From NCBI GenBank assembly GCA_002163975.1, contig CP019636.1:3421001-3485000 (forward strand): DNA of 64,000 nt. Direction: 5' to 3'. Numbering within the stretch: position 1 is the first letter of the stretch; the number at the start of each line of letters is the position of its first letter. Origin of the DNA: Nostocales cyanobacterium HT-58-2 (GTDB taxonomy: Bacteria > Cyanobacteriota > Cyanobacteriia > Cyanobacteriales > Nostocaceae). The notes beneath the pieces are model-generated. The model worked only from the letters and a program-made list of their open reading frames with translations. It did not search any database and had not been told where the DNA came from. Shown in pieces: positions 1 through 9,937 of this stretch. Position numbers and translations under genes: made by a program.

Positions 1-2
1 CC

Positions 3-464
3 AATGAAGAACTAGAGACCATGAACGAAGAACTGCAATCCACTAATGAGGAATTGCAGACTATCAACGAAGAACTGCGCCAGCGTAGTGAAGAACTCAA
101 CCGAGTCAACGGCTTTTTAGAATCTATCCTCACTAGTCTCCGCGTTGGGGTGGTGGTTCTCAGCCATGAATTGCATATTCTCATATGGAATAAGAAAGCC
201 GAAGATTTATGGGGCTTACGGTTTGATGAAGTTTTCTCTAAGCCCTTTTTAAGCTTAGACATAGGTTTGCCCTTAGAGCCACTGAGACAACCAATGCGGA
301 CAATTCTGATTGGGGAATCGGAATACTATGAAGTCTTACTAGACGCTAGGAACCGCCGGGGTAAGGCAATTCAGTGCCAAGTGATTTGCAACCCACTGTT
401 AGGTAGTGGGTCTGATATCCAAGGAGTGATTCTCCTCATGGAGGAGCAGGAACAAGTAGAATAG
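3..464 (+). CDS. C-terminal end of a CheB/CheR-type hybrid protein with PAS domain (5' partial)
   Basis: The reading frame is already open at the left edge, so this is the 3' end of a longer gene. It begins in a coiled coil of repeated NEEL-type units (Asn-Glu-Glu-Leu, with ETMNEELQSTNEELQ near the start). This linker typically joins the CheB methylesterase/CheR methyltransferase part of large cyanobacterial and proteobacterial hybrid sensors to a PAS domain. From about residue 40 a PAS-like fold follows (hydrophobic strand, IWNKKAEDLWG, then a PAS-C-like strand) and the protein ends without a kinase domain. The next gene, about 107 bp downstream on the same strand, is a PAS histidine kinase, so the two probably signal together. 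The CheB/CheR part is inferred from family architecture, because it lies outside the window. Confidence 0.75.
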   Translation, partial: NEELETMNEELQSTNEELQTINEELRQRSEELNRVNGFLESILTSLRVGVVVLSHELHILIWNKKAEDLWGLRFDEVFSKPFLSLDIGLPLEPLRQPMRTILIGESEYYEVLLDARNRRGKAIQCQVICNPLLGSGSDIQGVILLMEEQEQVE

Positions 465-571
465 ACATGGTTTCTCACTATTTCGTCTCTAACTAATAAC
501 CAGCTAGATAGATTTGGCATATCAGCACGATATGTATCTTAGTTGGTGGAGGAGAGTAGAAGAGGTGCGCC

Positions 572-1903
572 GTGAATCAAGAGAAGTTTGGTCAACAAAT
601 AGAGGAAGTACGCCAGCGCAGCGAATTCTTACAAAATCGCTTTAGTGAATTTCCTTTACAGCCAGAAGATGTGCTATTGCAAGCTTTTGAGGAACTTCGC
701 ACTGCCTTAGAAGAATTGCATGTAGCTGAGGAAGAACTGCGCCAACAAAATGAACAGTTAGCAATTGCCCAGCACCAGATAGAAATAGAACGCCAGCGCT
801 ACCAGGAGTTATTCGAGTTTGCTCCCGATGGCTATCTGATCACAAATACTGAAGGAAAAATTTTAGAAGCCAACCAGGTTGCTGCCCAACTGCTTAATAT
901 CTCGAAAACTTTTTTGATAGGCAAACCACTGATCAACTTTGTTCCAGAACAAGAACGTCGTACCTTTCGCACCCAACTCTTAGCGCTGTGCAACATCGAG
1001 AGAATCCAGGAGTGGGAAATTCGCTTGCAACAGCGACAAGGTCACATATTTGATGTTAGCCTGAGTGTCACTACCATACGTGATCGCTGTGGTAAAGCTC
1101 TAGGATGGCGTTGGTTAGTGCGGGATATTACCAAGCGTAAGCAAGCAGAAGAACAACTGCGAGCAATTCAGGTTCAAAATCTGGAATTACAAGAAGCCGC
1201 ACGCATAAAAACCCAAATTATGTCAGTTGTATCTCACGAATTGCGTACACCTTTGAATTCAATTCTGGGGTTTTCTCAATTGCTATTGCGTCGCTACTAC
1301 AATCTGTTCACCCCCGAATTCGCTCCCGACTTAAGGAATATGGTAGAACGGATTATCAAGAGTGGCAAACATCTCCTAGCATTGATTGAGGATATACTTG
1401 ATTACTCAAGGTTAGAGGCAAATAGGCTAGAACTCAAACCACAAGAATTGAACTTATTGGAGCTAGTCACAGCAACCACAGAAGAAATGCGTTTGCTTGC
1501 TGAACAGAAAAACTTAACCCTAGTTCTGCACTCCAACCTGGAAAACCCCAAAGTTATCAACGACAGCGTTCGTCTGCGACAAGTGTTGGTGAACTTACTG
1601 ACTAATGCCATTAAGTTTACAGAGACTGGGGGTGTCTTTGTGGAAGTACAGCAGCTCAATGAAGACAGAGTCGTGTTGATGGTCAAGGATACAGGTGTTG
1701 GCATCCCAAAATCAGAGTTAGCAAATATTTTTAAGGAATTTTGGCAAGTCGATAGATCTACGACACGTAAGCACGGCGGCGTTGGTTTGGGACTGTCGAT
1801 TGTAGATAAATTGGTAGGCTTAATGAACGGAACAATCACTCTTGAAAGCAACCTCAACGAAGGTTCAACTTTTCGCGTAGAATTACCACGACAAGTGAGT
1901 TAA
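572..1903 (+). CDS. PAS-domain sensor histidine kinase
   Basis: A 443-residue cytoplasmic histidine kinase with no membrane segment. An N-terminal coiled coil (about 1-80) is followed by a PAS domain (about 80-190, with ELFEFAPDGYLITN and a C-terminal RDITKRKQAE cap). The HisKA dimerisation domain has the phospho-acceptor His222 in SHELRTPLNSILG. The HATPase domain shows the N box (LVNLLTNAIKF), the G1 box (DTGVGIP) and the G2 box (GGVGLGLSIV). Translation starts at GTG 572, with a purine-rich GGAGGAG about 15 bases upstream. It follows the CheB/CheR-PAS gene on the same strand and is a likely partner. No receiver domain or adjacent response regulator is visible, so its output is unknown. Confidence 0.93.
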   Translation: MNQEKFGQQIEEVRQRSEFLQNRFSEFPLQPEDVLLQAFEELRTALEELHVAEEELRQQNEQLAIAQHQIEIERQRYQELFEFAPDGYLITNTEGKILEANQVAAQLLNISKTFLIGKPLINFVPEQERRTFRTQLLALCNIERIQEWEIRLQQRQGHIFDVSLSVTTIRDRCGKALGWRWLVRDITKRKQAEEQLRAIQVQNLELQEAARIKTQIMSVVSHELRTPLNSILGFSQLLLRRYYNLFTPEFAPDLRNMVERIIKSGKHLLALIEDILDYSRLEANRLELKPQELNLLELVTATTEEMRLLAEQKNLTLVLHSNLENPKVINDSVRLRQVLVNLLTNAIKFTETGGVFVEVQQLNEDRVVLMVKDTGVGIPKSELANIFKEFWQVDRSTTRKHGGVGLGLSIVDKLVGLMNGTITLESNLNEGSTFRVELPRQVS

Positions 1904-2132
1904 TAAAAAGCATTAAGATAATTTGAAAATTGGCATATCAAAAACTTAAGTAACTTTTTATTAAGAATGTAAATTCTAGTACGACCGACTACTAAAGCCT
2001 TAGCTGACGATAACTGTGGCTGTTTTCAATTAAATGTAACACAGGAATTTTTAGGGGCATAGCAGGTTGTGCACTTACCCTGTATATTCAACTGAGAACT
2101 ACCTCAACTTTTAAAATTTATCAAAAACAGAA

Positions 2133-3734
2133 TTGTCTTTGCTATTCAAAAATCTTAACGATTACCCTTACTCTAGTACTCGTAGAGTCATTATGGGTAC
2201 GCGCGGAGCTGTCGCGACAAGTCAACCGTTAGCTGCCATAGCTGGTATGGAGATGTTATGGGCACGTGGGAATGCTGTTGACGCAGCTATTGCAACAGCG
2301 ATCGCGCTGACTGTTGTAGAACCAGCCTTTAACGGGATTGGCTCTGATGCTTTTGCCATGGTTTGGGATGGACACCTGCACGGTTTGAATGCTTCTGGTA
2401 GAGCTCCAGAAAATCTTACCTTAAAACTATTTGAGGGACTTGATAGCATACCCGAAATTGGTTGGCGTGCCGTCACTGTACCAGGTGCAGTTTCTGGATG
2501 GCGCAAATTGTGGGAACGTTGGGGACGTTTGCCCTTTGAGCAATTATTTGCCCCAGCCATTCGCTATGCTGAGGACGGCTTTCCTGTATCACCAGTGACA
2601 GCAGCAGCTTGGCAAAGAGCCGCCAAAAAATTTCTTCCTCTACAAGGTGCTGAGTTTACTCCCTTTCAACAAGTCTTTTTTCCACATGGTAGAGCACCTG
2701 TCACTGGGGAAATTTGGCATTCTCCGCAGCATGCCCAAACCCTACGAGAAATCGCTGAAACTGGTTGTGAAAGTTTTTACCGTGGTAAACTTGCTAATCG
2801 CATAGCGAATTTTGCCGCTGACACCGGGGGTTACTTGACTCTGGATGACTTAGCTGCACATCAAGCTGACTGGGTGACACCCATTAGTACGAACTACCGA
2901 GGTTTGACAGTTTGGGAAATACCTCCCAATAGCCAAGGTATTGCGACTTTAATGGCTTTAAATATTCTCTCTGGTTTTGATTTATCCAACATTGAGCGGG
3001 AATCACCCGAAAGTTATCATCTACAAATCGAGGCGATTAAGCTTGCCTTTGCTGATTTGTATAAACACATCGGTGATGAGGCGTTTCTCCAAGTGAGCGT
3101 GCCGCAGCTTCTGTGTTGGGATTATGCTGCCAGTCGTCGCGCTTTCATCGGAGAAAAAGCCATCCCCAGAGCCAGCTTTGGTTTACCCAAAGGCGGAACT
3201 GTGTATCTGGCAGCAGCTGATGGTGAATTGATGGTATCGTTCATCCAATCTAACTTTATGGGTTTTGGGAGTGGGATTTTACCTGCTGGTACTGGCGTTG
3301 CCCTACAAAACCGGGGATGCGGTTTTACTCTTGAGCCAGGACACCCCAACCAACTCGCACCCAAAAAGCGATCGCTACATACAATTATTCCTGGTTTCCT
3401 CACCCAAGATAATCAACCAATAGGACCCTTTGGTGTGATGGGTGGACCTATGCAGCCTCAGGGACATTTGCAAGTCGTGGTGAATTTGGTTGATTATGGC
3501 ATGAATCCTCAAGCAGCTTTGGATGCACCAAGATGGCAATTTGTCAAGAATTCCACAGTTCTTGTTGAGTCAGCCGTAAGTTCTCATATTGTCAATGGAC
3601 TACAAGAGCGTGGACATAACGTGGTGCTGAGTTCCCAGGAATTTTTCGGTAAAGGTCAAATGATTGCTCGGCATCATAAAACATTAATGGCTGCTAGTGA
3701 ACCTCGTGCTGATGGCTTGGCGATCGCATGGTGA
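2133..3734 (+). CDS. gamma-glutamyltransferase family protein (Ntn hydrolase)
   Basis: A 533-residue member of the gamma-glutamyltranspeptidase family, whose precursors self-cleave before a conserved Thr that then acts as nucleophile. The N-terminal block GAVATSQPLAA with GGNAVDAA-like and GIGSDAF segments is typical. The candidate nucleophile is Thr356 in GGTVYLAAADGE, followed by the conserved SFIQSNFMGFGSG and HTIIPG segments. No signal peptide is seen, so it is probably cytoplasmic. The TTG start at 2133 is preferred over ATG 2193 because the extra residues (YPYSSTRRV) look like the conserved lead of this subgroup. The substrate is uncertain: such proteins include glutathione hydrolases and acylases. 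It stands alone, with a palindromic repeat after it. Confidence 0.88.
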   Translation: MSLLFKNLNDYPYSSTRRVIMGTRGAVATSQPLAAIAGMEMLWARGNAVDAAIATAIALTVVEPAFNGIGSDAFAMVWDGHLHGLNASGRAPENLTLKLFEGLDSIPEIGWRAVTVPGAVSGWRKLWERWGRLPFEQLFAPAIRYAEDGFPVSPVTAAAWQRAAKKFLPLQGAEFTPFQQVFFPHGRAPVTGEIWHSPQHAQTLREIAETGCESFYRGKLANRIANFAADTGGYLTLDDLAAHQADWVTPISTNYRGLTVWEIPPNSQGIATLMALNILSGFDLSNIERESPESYHLQIEAIKLAFADLYKHIGDEAFLQVSVPQLLCWDYAASRRAFIGEKAIPRASFGLPKGGTVYLAAADGELMVSFIQSNFMGFGSGILPAGTGVALQNRGCGFTLEPGHPNQLAPKKRSLHTIIPGFLTQDNQPIGPFGVMGGPMQPQGHLQVVVNLVDYGMNPQAALDAPRWQFVKNSTVLVESAVSSHIVNGLQERGHNVVLSSQEFFGKGQMIARHHKTLMAASEPRADGLAIAW

Positions 3735-3778
3735 TAATTTTTATTCAGCCTGCCACTAAGTAGCTTGATGTGAATAAA

Positions 3779-3857
3779 TGTAGGATGGGTTAGCGAAGCG
3801 TAACCCATGCTGTCCGAGCAAAGGATGCGTTACGCCAGGAAGAGCGCATCCTACAAA
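3779..3857. repeat. REP-like double palindrome
   Basis: Two imperfect palindromes lie back to back. TAGGATGGGTTAGCG is mirrored by CGTAACCCAT, and GGATGCGTTACG is mirrored by AGCGCATCCTAC. The unit TAGGATG-GTTA...TAACGCATC recurs at 51860-51893. This layout is typical of REP/BIME sequences mobilised by RAYT transposases, one of which is encoded at 31965-32540, although the repeats next to that gene have a different core (GGTGGGCAATGC). It lies between the ends of two convergent genes. Confidence 0.7.
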
Positions 3858-3902
3858 AAATTCTATTCACCTACTTAGCAATTCTCAGTGACAGGCTTGA
3901 TA

Positions 3903-6900
3903 TTATCCTGAAACACCAGAAGTTTCGCGACTAGGCAAAGGAGATTTTTGGTTCGGCTTCTTTAACTTGTTGCGAAAAGCTTCCATATAGGTGTAAAAAA
4001 CAGGAGTAATGTAAAGTGTCAACAGTTGGGAGAACAGCAACCCACCAACCACGGCTAAACCTAGTGGACGACGTGATTCTGCACCTGCACCCAAACCAAG
4101 GGCAATAGGTAAAGTCCCCATCAACGCCGCCATTGTTGTCATCATAATTGGGCGAAACCGTACGAGACTAGCTTCGTAGATGGCATCAAAAGGCGTTTTG
4201 CCCTCATTCCGTTGGGCTTCCATGGCAAAGTCAATCATCATGATGCCGTTCTTCTTGACAATCCCAACGAGCAAAATAATGCCAACGAAGGCATAGATAT
4301 TTAAGTCCACACCAAATAGCATCAACGTGATCAATGCACCAAACCCTGCTGAGGGCAAACTGGAAAGAATTGTTATCGGGTGGATAAAGTCCTCGTAGAG
4401 AACCCCCAATACAATGTAAATGACTAAGATGGCGACGACAAGCAACAGCCCTAAGCTAGAGATTGAAGATTGGAAAACCTGCGCTGTTCCCTGAAAGCTA
4501 GTGCTGATGGTTGCTGGCAAAGTCTGGCGGGCAATTTGCTCAATCTTGCTCGTCACGCTACCAAGGGAAACTCCGGGTTTAAGATTAAAAGAGATAGTGA
4601 CAGCAGCGAGTTGTCCTGAGTGGTTGACGGTTAATGGTCCCACTGTTTTTGTGATGGTGGCAACAGCATTGAGGGGAACTTGCTGACCACTTGCAGAGCG
4701 GATAGAGAGCAGGTTAAGGTCATTGGGATTCAGCTGATACTCGGGATCTAAGCCCATAATGACCTGATACTGACCATCAGTTTCATAGATCGTGGAAACC
4801 TGACGAGTCCCGTAAGCATTATTGAGAGCATTTTCAATTTGATTAGCTGTTAAACCAAGGATAGAAGCCTGTTCCCGGTTGACTCCTACCTGAATTTGAG
4901 GATTTTTAATTTGCAGGTCGCTGTTGACATCTTGTAGTTCTGGCAGTTCACGCAGCTTGGCTTCCAAAGCAGGAGCGTGTTGATAAAGGTCTTGTAAATT
5001 GGGGCTAGACAGTGCGAATTGATACAACGCTTTTGTTTGCTGTCCACCAAGGCGAATCGCAGGTGGGTTTTGCAAAAAAGCCCGAATCCCAGGCACACCA
5101 GACAATTTGGGTCGCAATTCCTCTACCACTTGCTCGGCACTGAGGTCTCGTTCCGAACGTGGCTTCAGCTTGAGAAAGATACGTCCAGAATTGGCTGTGG
5201 CATTTGGTCCACCTGCACCCACACTGGAGTTAACCGCTTCCACATTTGGATCGCGACGGACAATATTTGCCAAAACTTGCTGATGCTTCACCATCTCCGT
5301 GAAGGAAATATCTTGGGCAGCTTCTGTTGATACATTGAGCTGTCCAGTGTCGTCACTTGGAATAAAGCCCTTGGGAACGACCACAAACAAATACATGGTT
5401 GCCACCAAAATGACTCCAGAGAGAATCATGGTTGTGCGGTGGTACTTCATTGCCCCCTTGAGGCTCCAATCGTATCCCCGCAGCATAGTATCAAAAACCC
5501 ACTCTGAAGCATTGTAAAGACGGCGCTGCCAATTTTGTTTTTTAGATTTAATATATTCGGGTGGGTGATGTCCATTTTCTGAAGGGTGATGTCCATTGTT
5601 ATGTCCATTATTGGTGTGACCCTCATGCTTAAGAAAACGGCTACAAAGCATGGGTGTTAGGCTCAGGGAAATAAATCCAGACACCAAAATGGACATACTG
5701 ATAGTGACGGCAAACTCACGGAAGAGTCGCCCCAAAATGCCCGCCATGAATAGCATAGGTATAAAAACAGCTACCAAGGACAGGGTCATCGATAAAATCG
5801 TGAACCCAATCTCTCTAGAACCATTGAGGGCAGCCTGGAGACGGCTTTCACCCATTTCCATATGGCGCACGATGTTTTCTAACATCACGACGGCATCATC
5901 TACCACAAAGCCAACAGACAAGGTTAACGCCATCAAAGAAAGGTTATCCAGCGAGTAACCCAGCAATGACATCACCGCAAAGGTTGCCACAAGTGACAGT
6001 GGTACTGCAAGACTGGGAATTATGGTAGCCGAAAGGTTCCGCAGAAACAGGAAAATCACCAGCACCACCAGGCAGATGGTGAGGAACAACGTGAATTTCA
6101 CATCATTCACCGATTCGCGGATAGACTCAGAGCGATCGTATTGAATTGTCATGTCCACAGCTGCGGGAATTTGCTCCCGAAAGGTGGGCAAGATTTTCTT
6201 AATAGCGTCTACAACCGCTACCGTGTTGGTTCCTGGTTGACGCTGAATTGCAAGCACGATCGCCCGCGTCCCATTGAACCAGCTTGCGACTTTGTCGTTT
6301 TCTACGCTATCAAATACGCGCCCCAATTCTCCTAACTTGATAGGCGCTCCATTACGACTGGCGACGATTAGCGATCGATACCCTTGCGCGTTATTGAGTT
6401 GCCCATTTGCTTCAATTGTGTAATTTTGACTTTTACCATAAAGGGTACCAGTAGGCAAATTAGAATTTCCTTTGGCAACAGCATCTGCGACTTCATCAAT
6501 CCCGAGCCCCTTCGCGCTTAAGGATTGCGGGTTTAGGTAAATGCGAACTGCATACTTTTGAGAGCCATAGACTTGGACCTGCGCCACACCATCAACCATG
6601 GAAAGGCGTTGTGCTAATAGTGTTTCTCCATACTTATCTACCTCTGACAACGGCAGAACCTCTGAACTCAGCGCAATGTAGAGAATGGGCGCGTCTGCTG
6701 GGTTGACTTTACGGTAGGACGGAGGGTTGGGCATATTCGTCGGTAGCTGTCTTGCCGCCTTGGAAATTGCCGCTTGTACATCTTGAGCAGCTCCATCGAT
6801 TTGCCGACTGAGATTGAATTGCAGGGTAATCTGCGATGTTCCCAAAGAACTGGTCGAGGTCATCGAATCAAGCCCGGCGATACTGGAGAATTGCTGTTCC

Positions 6901-7100
6901 AGTGGCGTTGCAACTGAAGAAGCCATTGTCTCTGGACTGGCTCCAGGCAAGTTAGCCGTCACCTGAATCGTGGGGAAATCCACATTTGGCAAATCACTTA
7001 CAGGTAGTGAGAAGTAACTCATCAACCCAAACACCAGGATGCCAAGCATCACCAGTGTGGTCATAATCGGGCGACGGATGAATAACGCAGGGATATTCAT
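3903..7100 (-). CDS. RND-type efflux pump inner-membrane transporter (HAE1/MdtB-like)
   Basis: A 1065-residue RND transporter of the AcrB/MdtB/MdtC type, a proton-driven trimeric exporter in the inner membrane. The first helix follows the canonical MNIPALFIRRPIMTTLVM. Two large periplasmic loops separate twelve predicted membrane spans. The proton-relay aspartates appear as VDDAVVMLENI near residue 400, and the relay Lys as VGIVKKNGIMMIDFA in the second half. The loop between the two halves carries a His/Gly/Asn-rich stretch (HTNNGHNNGHH), which is unusual and could bind metal, though this is speculation. The adaptor gene lies 89 bp upstream on the same strand. No outer-membrane TolC-like gene is nearby, so one must be supplied elsewhere. 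Substrates cannot be told from sequence. Confidence 0.95.
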   Translation of the reverse strand: MNIPALFIRRPIMTTLVMLGILVFGLMSYFSLPVSDLPNVDFPTIQVTANLPGASPETMASSVATPLEQQFSSIAGLDSMTSTSSLGTSQITLQFNLSRQIDGAAQDVQAAISKAARQLPTNMPNPPSYRKVNPADAPILYIALSSEVLPLSEVDKYGETLLAQRLSMVDGVAQVQVYGSQKYAVRIYLNPQSLSAKGLGIDEVADAVAKGNSNLPTGTLYGKSQNYTIEANGQLNNAQGYRSLIVASRNGAPIKLGELGRVFDSVENDKVASWFNGTRAIVLAIQRQPGTNTVAVVDAIKKILPTFREQIPAAVDMTIQYDRSESIRESVNDVKFTLFLTICLVVLVIFLFLRNLSATIIPSLAVPLSLVATFAVMSLLGYSLDNLSLMALTLSVGFVVDDAVVMLENIVRHMEMGESRLQAALNGSREIGFTILSMTLSLVAVFIPMLFMAGILGRLFREFAVTISMSILVSGFISLSLTPMLCSRFLKHEGHTNNGHNNGHHPSENGHHPPEYIKSKKQNWQRRLYNASEWVFDTMLRGYDWSLKGAMKYHRTTMILSGVILVATMYLFVVVPKGFIPSDDTGQLNVSTEAAQDISFTEMVKHQQVLANIVRRDPNVEAVNSSVGAGGPNATANSGRIFLKLKPRSERDLSAEQVVEELRPKLSGVPGIRAFLQNPPAIRLGGQQTKALYQFALSSPNLQDLYQHAPALEAKLRELPELQDVNSDLQIKNPQIQVGVNREQASILGLTANQIENALNNAYGTRQVSTIYETDGQYQVIMGLDPEYQLNPNDLNLLSIRSASGQQVPLNAVATITKTVGPLTVNHSGQLAAVTISFNLKPGVSLGSVTSKIEQIARQTLPATISTSFQGTAQVFQSSISSLGLLLVVAILVIYIVLGVLYEDFIHPITILSSLPSAGFGALITLMLFGVDLNIYAFVGIILLVGIVKKNGIMMIDFAMEAQRNEGKTPFDAIYEASLVRFRPIMMTTMAALMGTLPIALGLGAGAESRRPLGLAVVGGLLFSQLLTLYITPVFYTYMEAFRNKLKKPNQKSPLPSRETSGVSG

Positions 7101-7116
7101 AAGCAGAGTTTTTTAT

Positions 7117-7147
7117 TGGGGAAGTGGGGAGTGGGGGGGGAGTGGAG
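7117..7147. repeat. G-rich short tandem repeat between the RND genes
   Basis: The 89-bp gap between pump and adaptor genes is almost all purine on the plus strand. It contains iterated GGGGAGTGG-like units, the kind of short tandem repeat found between genes in heterocystous cyanobacteria. It lies within the presumed operon transcript. No promoter is apparent. Confidence 0.5.
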
Positions 7148-7189
7148 AAAATAAGAAAAGCGGGGAAAGAAAAGACTTTTCCATGTCCC

Positions 7190-8572
7190 TCATCTGCTTT
7201 CCCCTCCTTTTTGACTGTCAATTCCCGGTTTCACTCGTACTTTGGCTTTAGGTCTGAGGTTGAACTGTCCATCGGTGACGACTTGTTCACCTGGTTTGAG
7301 TCCTTGCTTGATGACGCTTTCATTCCCAATAGTGTTACCCACAACCACTGGACGCATCTCCACGGTATTATCAGCATTCACCACATACACAAACTGTCCC
7401 TTTTGTCCAGTCTGCACGGCTGGAGTCGGCACGACAATTGCATTTGGTTCCTCTACAAGCTTGAGAACAACATTGACAAACTGCCCAGGTGACAGGCGTT
7501 TACCAGTGTTGGCAAACTTTCCCTTGAGTAAAACAGTTCCTGTTGTGGTATCCACACCACTATCCACAAAGGTGAGTTCGCCTCGCTCTGGATGTCCCTC
7601 ATCTTCGGGAATGAGTGCATCGACTTCTAGCTTGCCCTGTGCTCTATATTTATTCAATTCAGGCAACAGGCGTTGGGGAATAGGAAAATTGACGTAAATT
7701 GGGCGAATCTGACTGATTGAGACTAAAGGATTAGTGTCATTTTCTTTCACCAAATTGCCCTGATTTATCTTTAGACTGCCTGTACGTCCATCTATTGGCG
7801 AGTAAATAGAACTGTAAGAAAGCTGAATTTTGGCGTTGTCAACCTCTGCCTTTGCCGCATTCACCGCAGCTTTAGCATTGTTCACGTCTGCCTTGGCAGC
7901 GTCTACTGCTGCGACTGCGTTGGCGATCGCCTCGTTATCAGCTACGACAGTTGCTTTTTGGGCATCAGCAGTTGTCGTGTACTCGTCTAGTTGTGATCTA
8001 CTGACTGCCCCTTCAGAGAATAAACTACTGTAGCGTTGAGCTTGAGCTTGTGCATTTCTCTCTTGGGCTTGGTCTTTTGTTAAATTTGCTTTTGCCTGAC
8101 TGACTTGGGTAATCGCCTTTGCTTGGTTGGCAAGTGCTTGTTTAACCTGCGCGATTGATTTCTCCTGATTTGCTACAGCTTGCATAAGCGCTGCTTGCTG
8201 CGGACGGGAATCGATTTTAAACAGAAGTTGACCTTTTTTAACGTCTTGACCTTCCTTAAAGTAAACGCCCGTCAGTTGTCCACCAATTTGAGACTTTATT
8301 GTCACAGTCGAAAATGCTTCCACAGTTCCTGTTTGTCGTACCTCAAGTGGTACAGTTTTACGAGTGACTGTTGCTACCACAACAGGCACAGCTCGCTGGT
8401 TTTTTGCGTCTGATTTACCAGGTTTTGGCTTGGAAGCAGTGTGAGCATAGAAGAGGTAGAGCAACCCCACCAACGAAATGAGTCCCAAACCTCCTGCCTG
8501 ATAACGATGCCAGACATTCTTTCGCTCACGAAACGCAGGCTTCGTCTCCAACTTGTGAAATAAATACCTCAT
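7190..8572 (-). CDS. RND efflux periplasmic adaptor subunit (MdtA/AcrA-like)
   Basis: A 460-residue membrane-fusion protein. A basic N-terminus and one membrane span (about residues 27-45, GLGLISLVGLLYLFYAH) anchor it in the inner membrane. The biotinyl-lipoyl-like domain is split (VEAFSTVTIKSQIGGQL ... YSPIDGRTGSL) and encloses a long coiled-coil hairpin rich in Ala-Lys repeats (about 130-270). A beta-barrel and a membrane-proximal domain follow, ending in VTDGQFNLRPKAKVRVKPG. It is transcribed first, then the RND transporter 89 bp downstream, which is the usual order. The 268-bp gap upstream (8573-8840) holds the likely promoter, but no operator was recognised. Confidence 0.95.
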   Translation of the reverse strand: MRYLFHKLETKPAFRERKNVWHRYQAGGLGLISLVGLLYLFYAHTASKPKPGKSDAKNQRAVPVVVATVTRKTVPLEVRQTGTVEAFSTVTIKSQIGGQLTGVYFKEGQDVKKGQLLFKIDSRPQQAALMQAVANQEKSIAQVKQALANQAKAITQVSQAKANLTKDQAQERNAQAQAQRYSSLFSEGAVSRSQLDEYTTTADAQKATVVADNEAIANAVAAVDAAKADVNNAKAAVNAAKAEVDNAKIQLSYSSIYSPIDGRTGSLKINQGNLVKENDTNPLVSISQIRPIYVNFPIPQRLLPELNKYRAQGKLEVDALIPEDEGHPERGELTFVDSGVDTTTGTVLLKGKFANTGKRLSPGQFVNVVLKLVEEPNAIVVPTPAVQTGQKGQFVYVVNADNTVEMRPVVVGNTIGNESVIKQGLKPGEQVVTDGQFNLRPKAKVRVKPGIDSQKGGESR

Positions 8573-8840
8573 GTTTACTATGGGGAGTATAAATGAGAAC
8601 GTTTAAGATTCAAAGCACTGCCAAAGAGAACTTGGCAGACTGTTTGCCATATAAAAAAAGACAAAGATAAATTAGTTAGTGTTCCTAACAATTAGTATGA
8701 CATTAAGTATATCTATCTTTACAAAACTGTTCTACTTTCATAAGGCATACAAGCAGGGAGAGGGGGAAAGAAGAGGGAAAGCCCGCTCCCTGCTTCTCTC
8801 TCTGCCTCTTCAAAGTCCCCAGCAAAAGTACTATTTCTTT

Positions 8841-9740
8841 CTACTGGGCACTCGGCAACACTCTCTCGGCTATTCTTAACTTTGCTGAACGAGCGCGGGG
8901 ATTATTGACATTTTCTTCTTCTTGTGCTTCTAGCGGCTTCTTCGTTAAGATCTTCAATAAAGGGGAATCTTTAAAACTATGCTTGACTATGCGGTCTTCG
9001 AGACTGTGAAAACTGATAACAGCAATTCTGCCACCTGGTACAAGAGAATGGGGTGCTTTGTTCAAGAAAGTTTCTAGAGATTTTAACTCATCATTGACCA
9101 CAATTCGCAACGCTTGAAAAACACGGGTTGCGGGGTGGATTCTCCCGTAACGATATTTGGGAGGGACACAAGAGGCGATCGCCTCAGCTAACTGGGTTGT
9201 TGTGTGAAATGGGCGTTGTTCAACAATACGTCTTGCAATGCGCCGCGACAATCTTTCTTCGCCGTATTTAAAGAAAATATCCGCCAATTCAGCTTCCTTC
9301 CACTGATTAATCACATCAGCAGCCGTTAACAGTTGTCGCCTGTTCATCCGCATATCCAGACTAGCTTCGCGACGAAAACTAAAACCGCGTTCTGGCGTAT
9401 CCAGATGGTAAGAGCTAACCCCTAAGTCAGCAATAATGCCGTCAAAAGTGTTAGGTGGAAACTCATAACTAGCGAAGTTACAATGAATATATGTTATGTG
9501 ATCTCTAAAAGCTTCTAATACTTTTCGCGCTGTAGCCAAAGCTTCTTCATCTTGGTCAATAGCCGTGAGTTGCACATCTGGCGCGGCTTCGAGAATCAGA
9601 CGACTGTGACCACCACCACCCACTGTCGCATCTAAATAATGCCCACCGGGACGCACCGCCAACCCTTCAATCACTTCTCGACTGAGAACAGGCACATGAA
9701 AAAATTCCTGCGCCTCCATTTCTTGCATCTCAAGCTCCAT
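8841..9740 (-). CDS. rsmH: 16S rRNA (cytosine1402-N4)-methyltransferase RsmH
   Basis: RsmH (MraW) adds a methyl group to N4 of C1402 in the ribosomal P site. The SAM-binding motif is [11 protein letters not shown], followed by the acidic loop AIDQDEEAL. Further family blocks are [31 protein letters not shown] and [14 protein letters not shown]. The length of about 299 residues is normal. The frame extends upstream to a TTG at 9764, but ATG 9740 or ATG 9728 is more plausible. The latter has GGAG six bases upstream and the former gives the usual extra N-terminal residues. Unlike in many bacteria it is not beside ftsL or the mur genes, which is common in cyanobacteria. It is divergent from ndhH. 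Confidence 0.96.
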   Translation of the reverse strand: MELEMQEMEAQEFFHVPVLSREVIEGLAVRPGGHYLDATVGGGGHSRLILEAAPDVQLTAIDQDEEALATARKVLEAFRDHITYIHCNFASYEFPPNTFDGIIADLGVSSYHLDTPERGFSFRREASLDMRMNRRQLLTAADVINQWKEAELADIFFKYGEERLSRRIARRIVEQRPFHTTTQLAEAIASCVPPKYRYGRIHPATRVFQALRIVVNDELKSLETFLNKAPHSLVPGGRIAVISFHSLEDRIVKHSFKDSPLLKILTKKPLEAQEEENVNNPRARSAKLRIAERVLPSAQ

Positions 9741-9841
9741 ATAATAATAGTTGAACAAGTGCAATAAAACGAAACATCAAGCGACAGCCATCAACTGCCA
9801 ACCTCTCTCCAACTTACCGCTAACTCCGCACTCTTTGCTAC

Positions 9842-9884
9842 GGACACTTTGCTCAACGGGGGAAACCCCCACACGCAAGTGTCC
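9842..9884. other. nested inverted repeat upstream of ndhH
   Basis: The outer arms GGACACTT and AAGTGTCC enclose an inner perfect hairpin GGGGGAAACCCCC. It ends 53 bases before the ndhH start, so it could fold in the ndhH leader or be a dispersed palindromic repeat. The same 13-base hairpin core also occurs inside the MATE gene (about 17458-17470). Confidence 0.45.
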
Positions 9885-9937
9885 TCGTCTGTGCGGTTCA
9901 ATCTTAAAATTTTCCTAAACCGGAGAACACTGTTTTT

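Noticed and set aside
5019..5330. Long plus-strand frames opposite the RND transporter
   Set aside because: They are antisense shadows of a clearly coding gene. The same applies to frames opposite the FHA-like, NACHT and CHAT genes.
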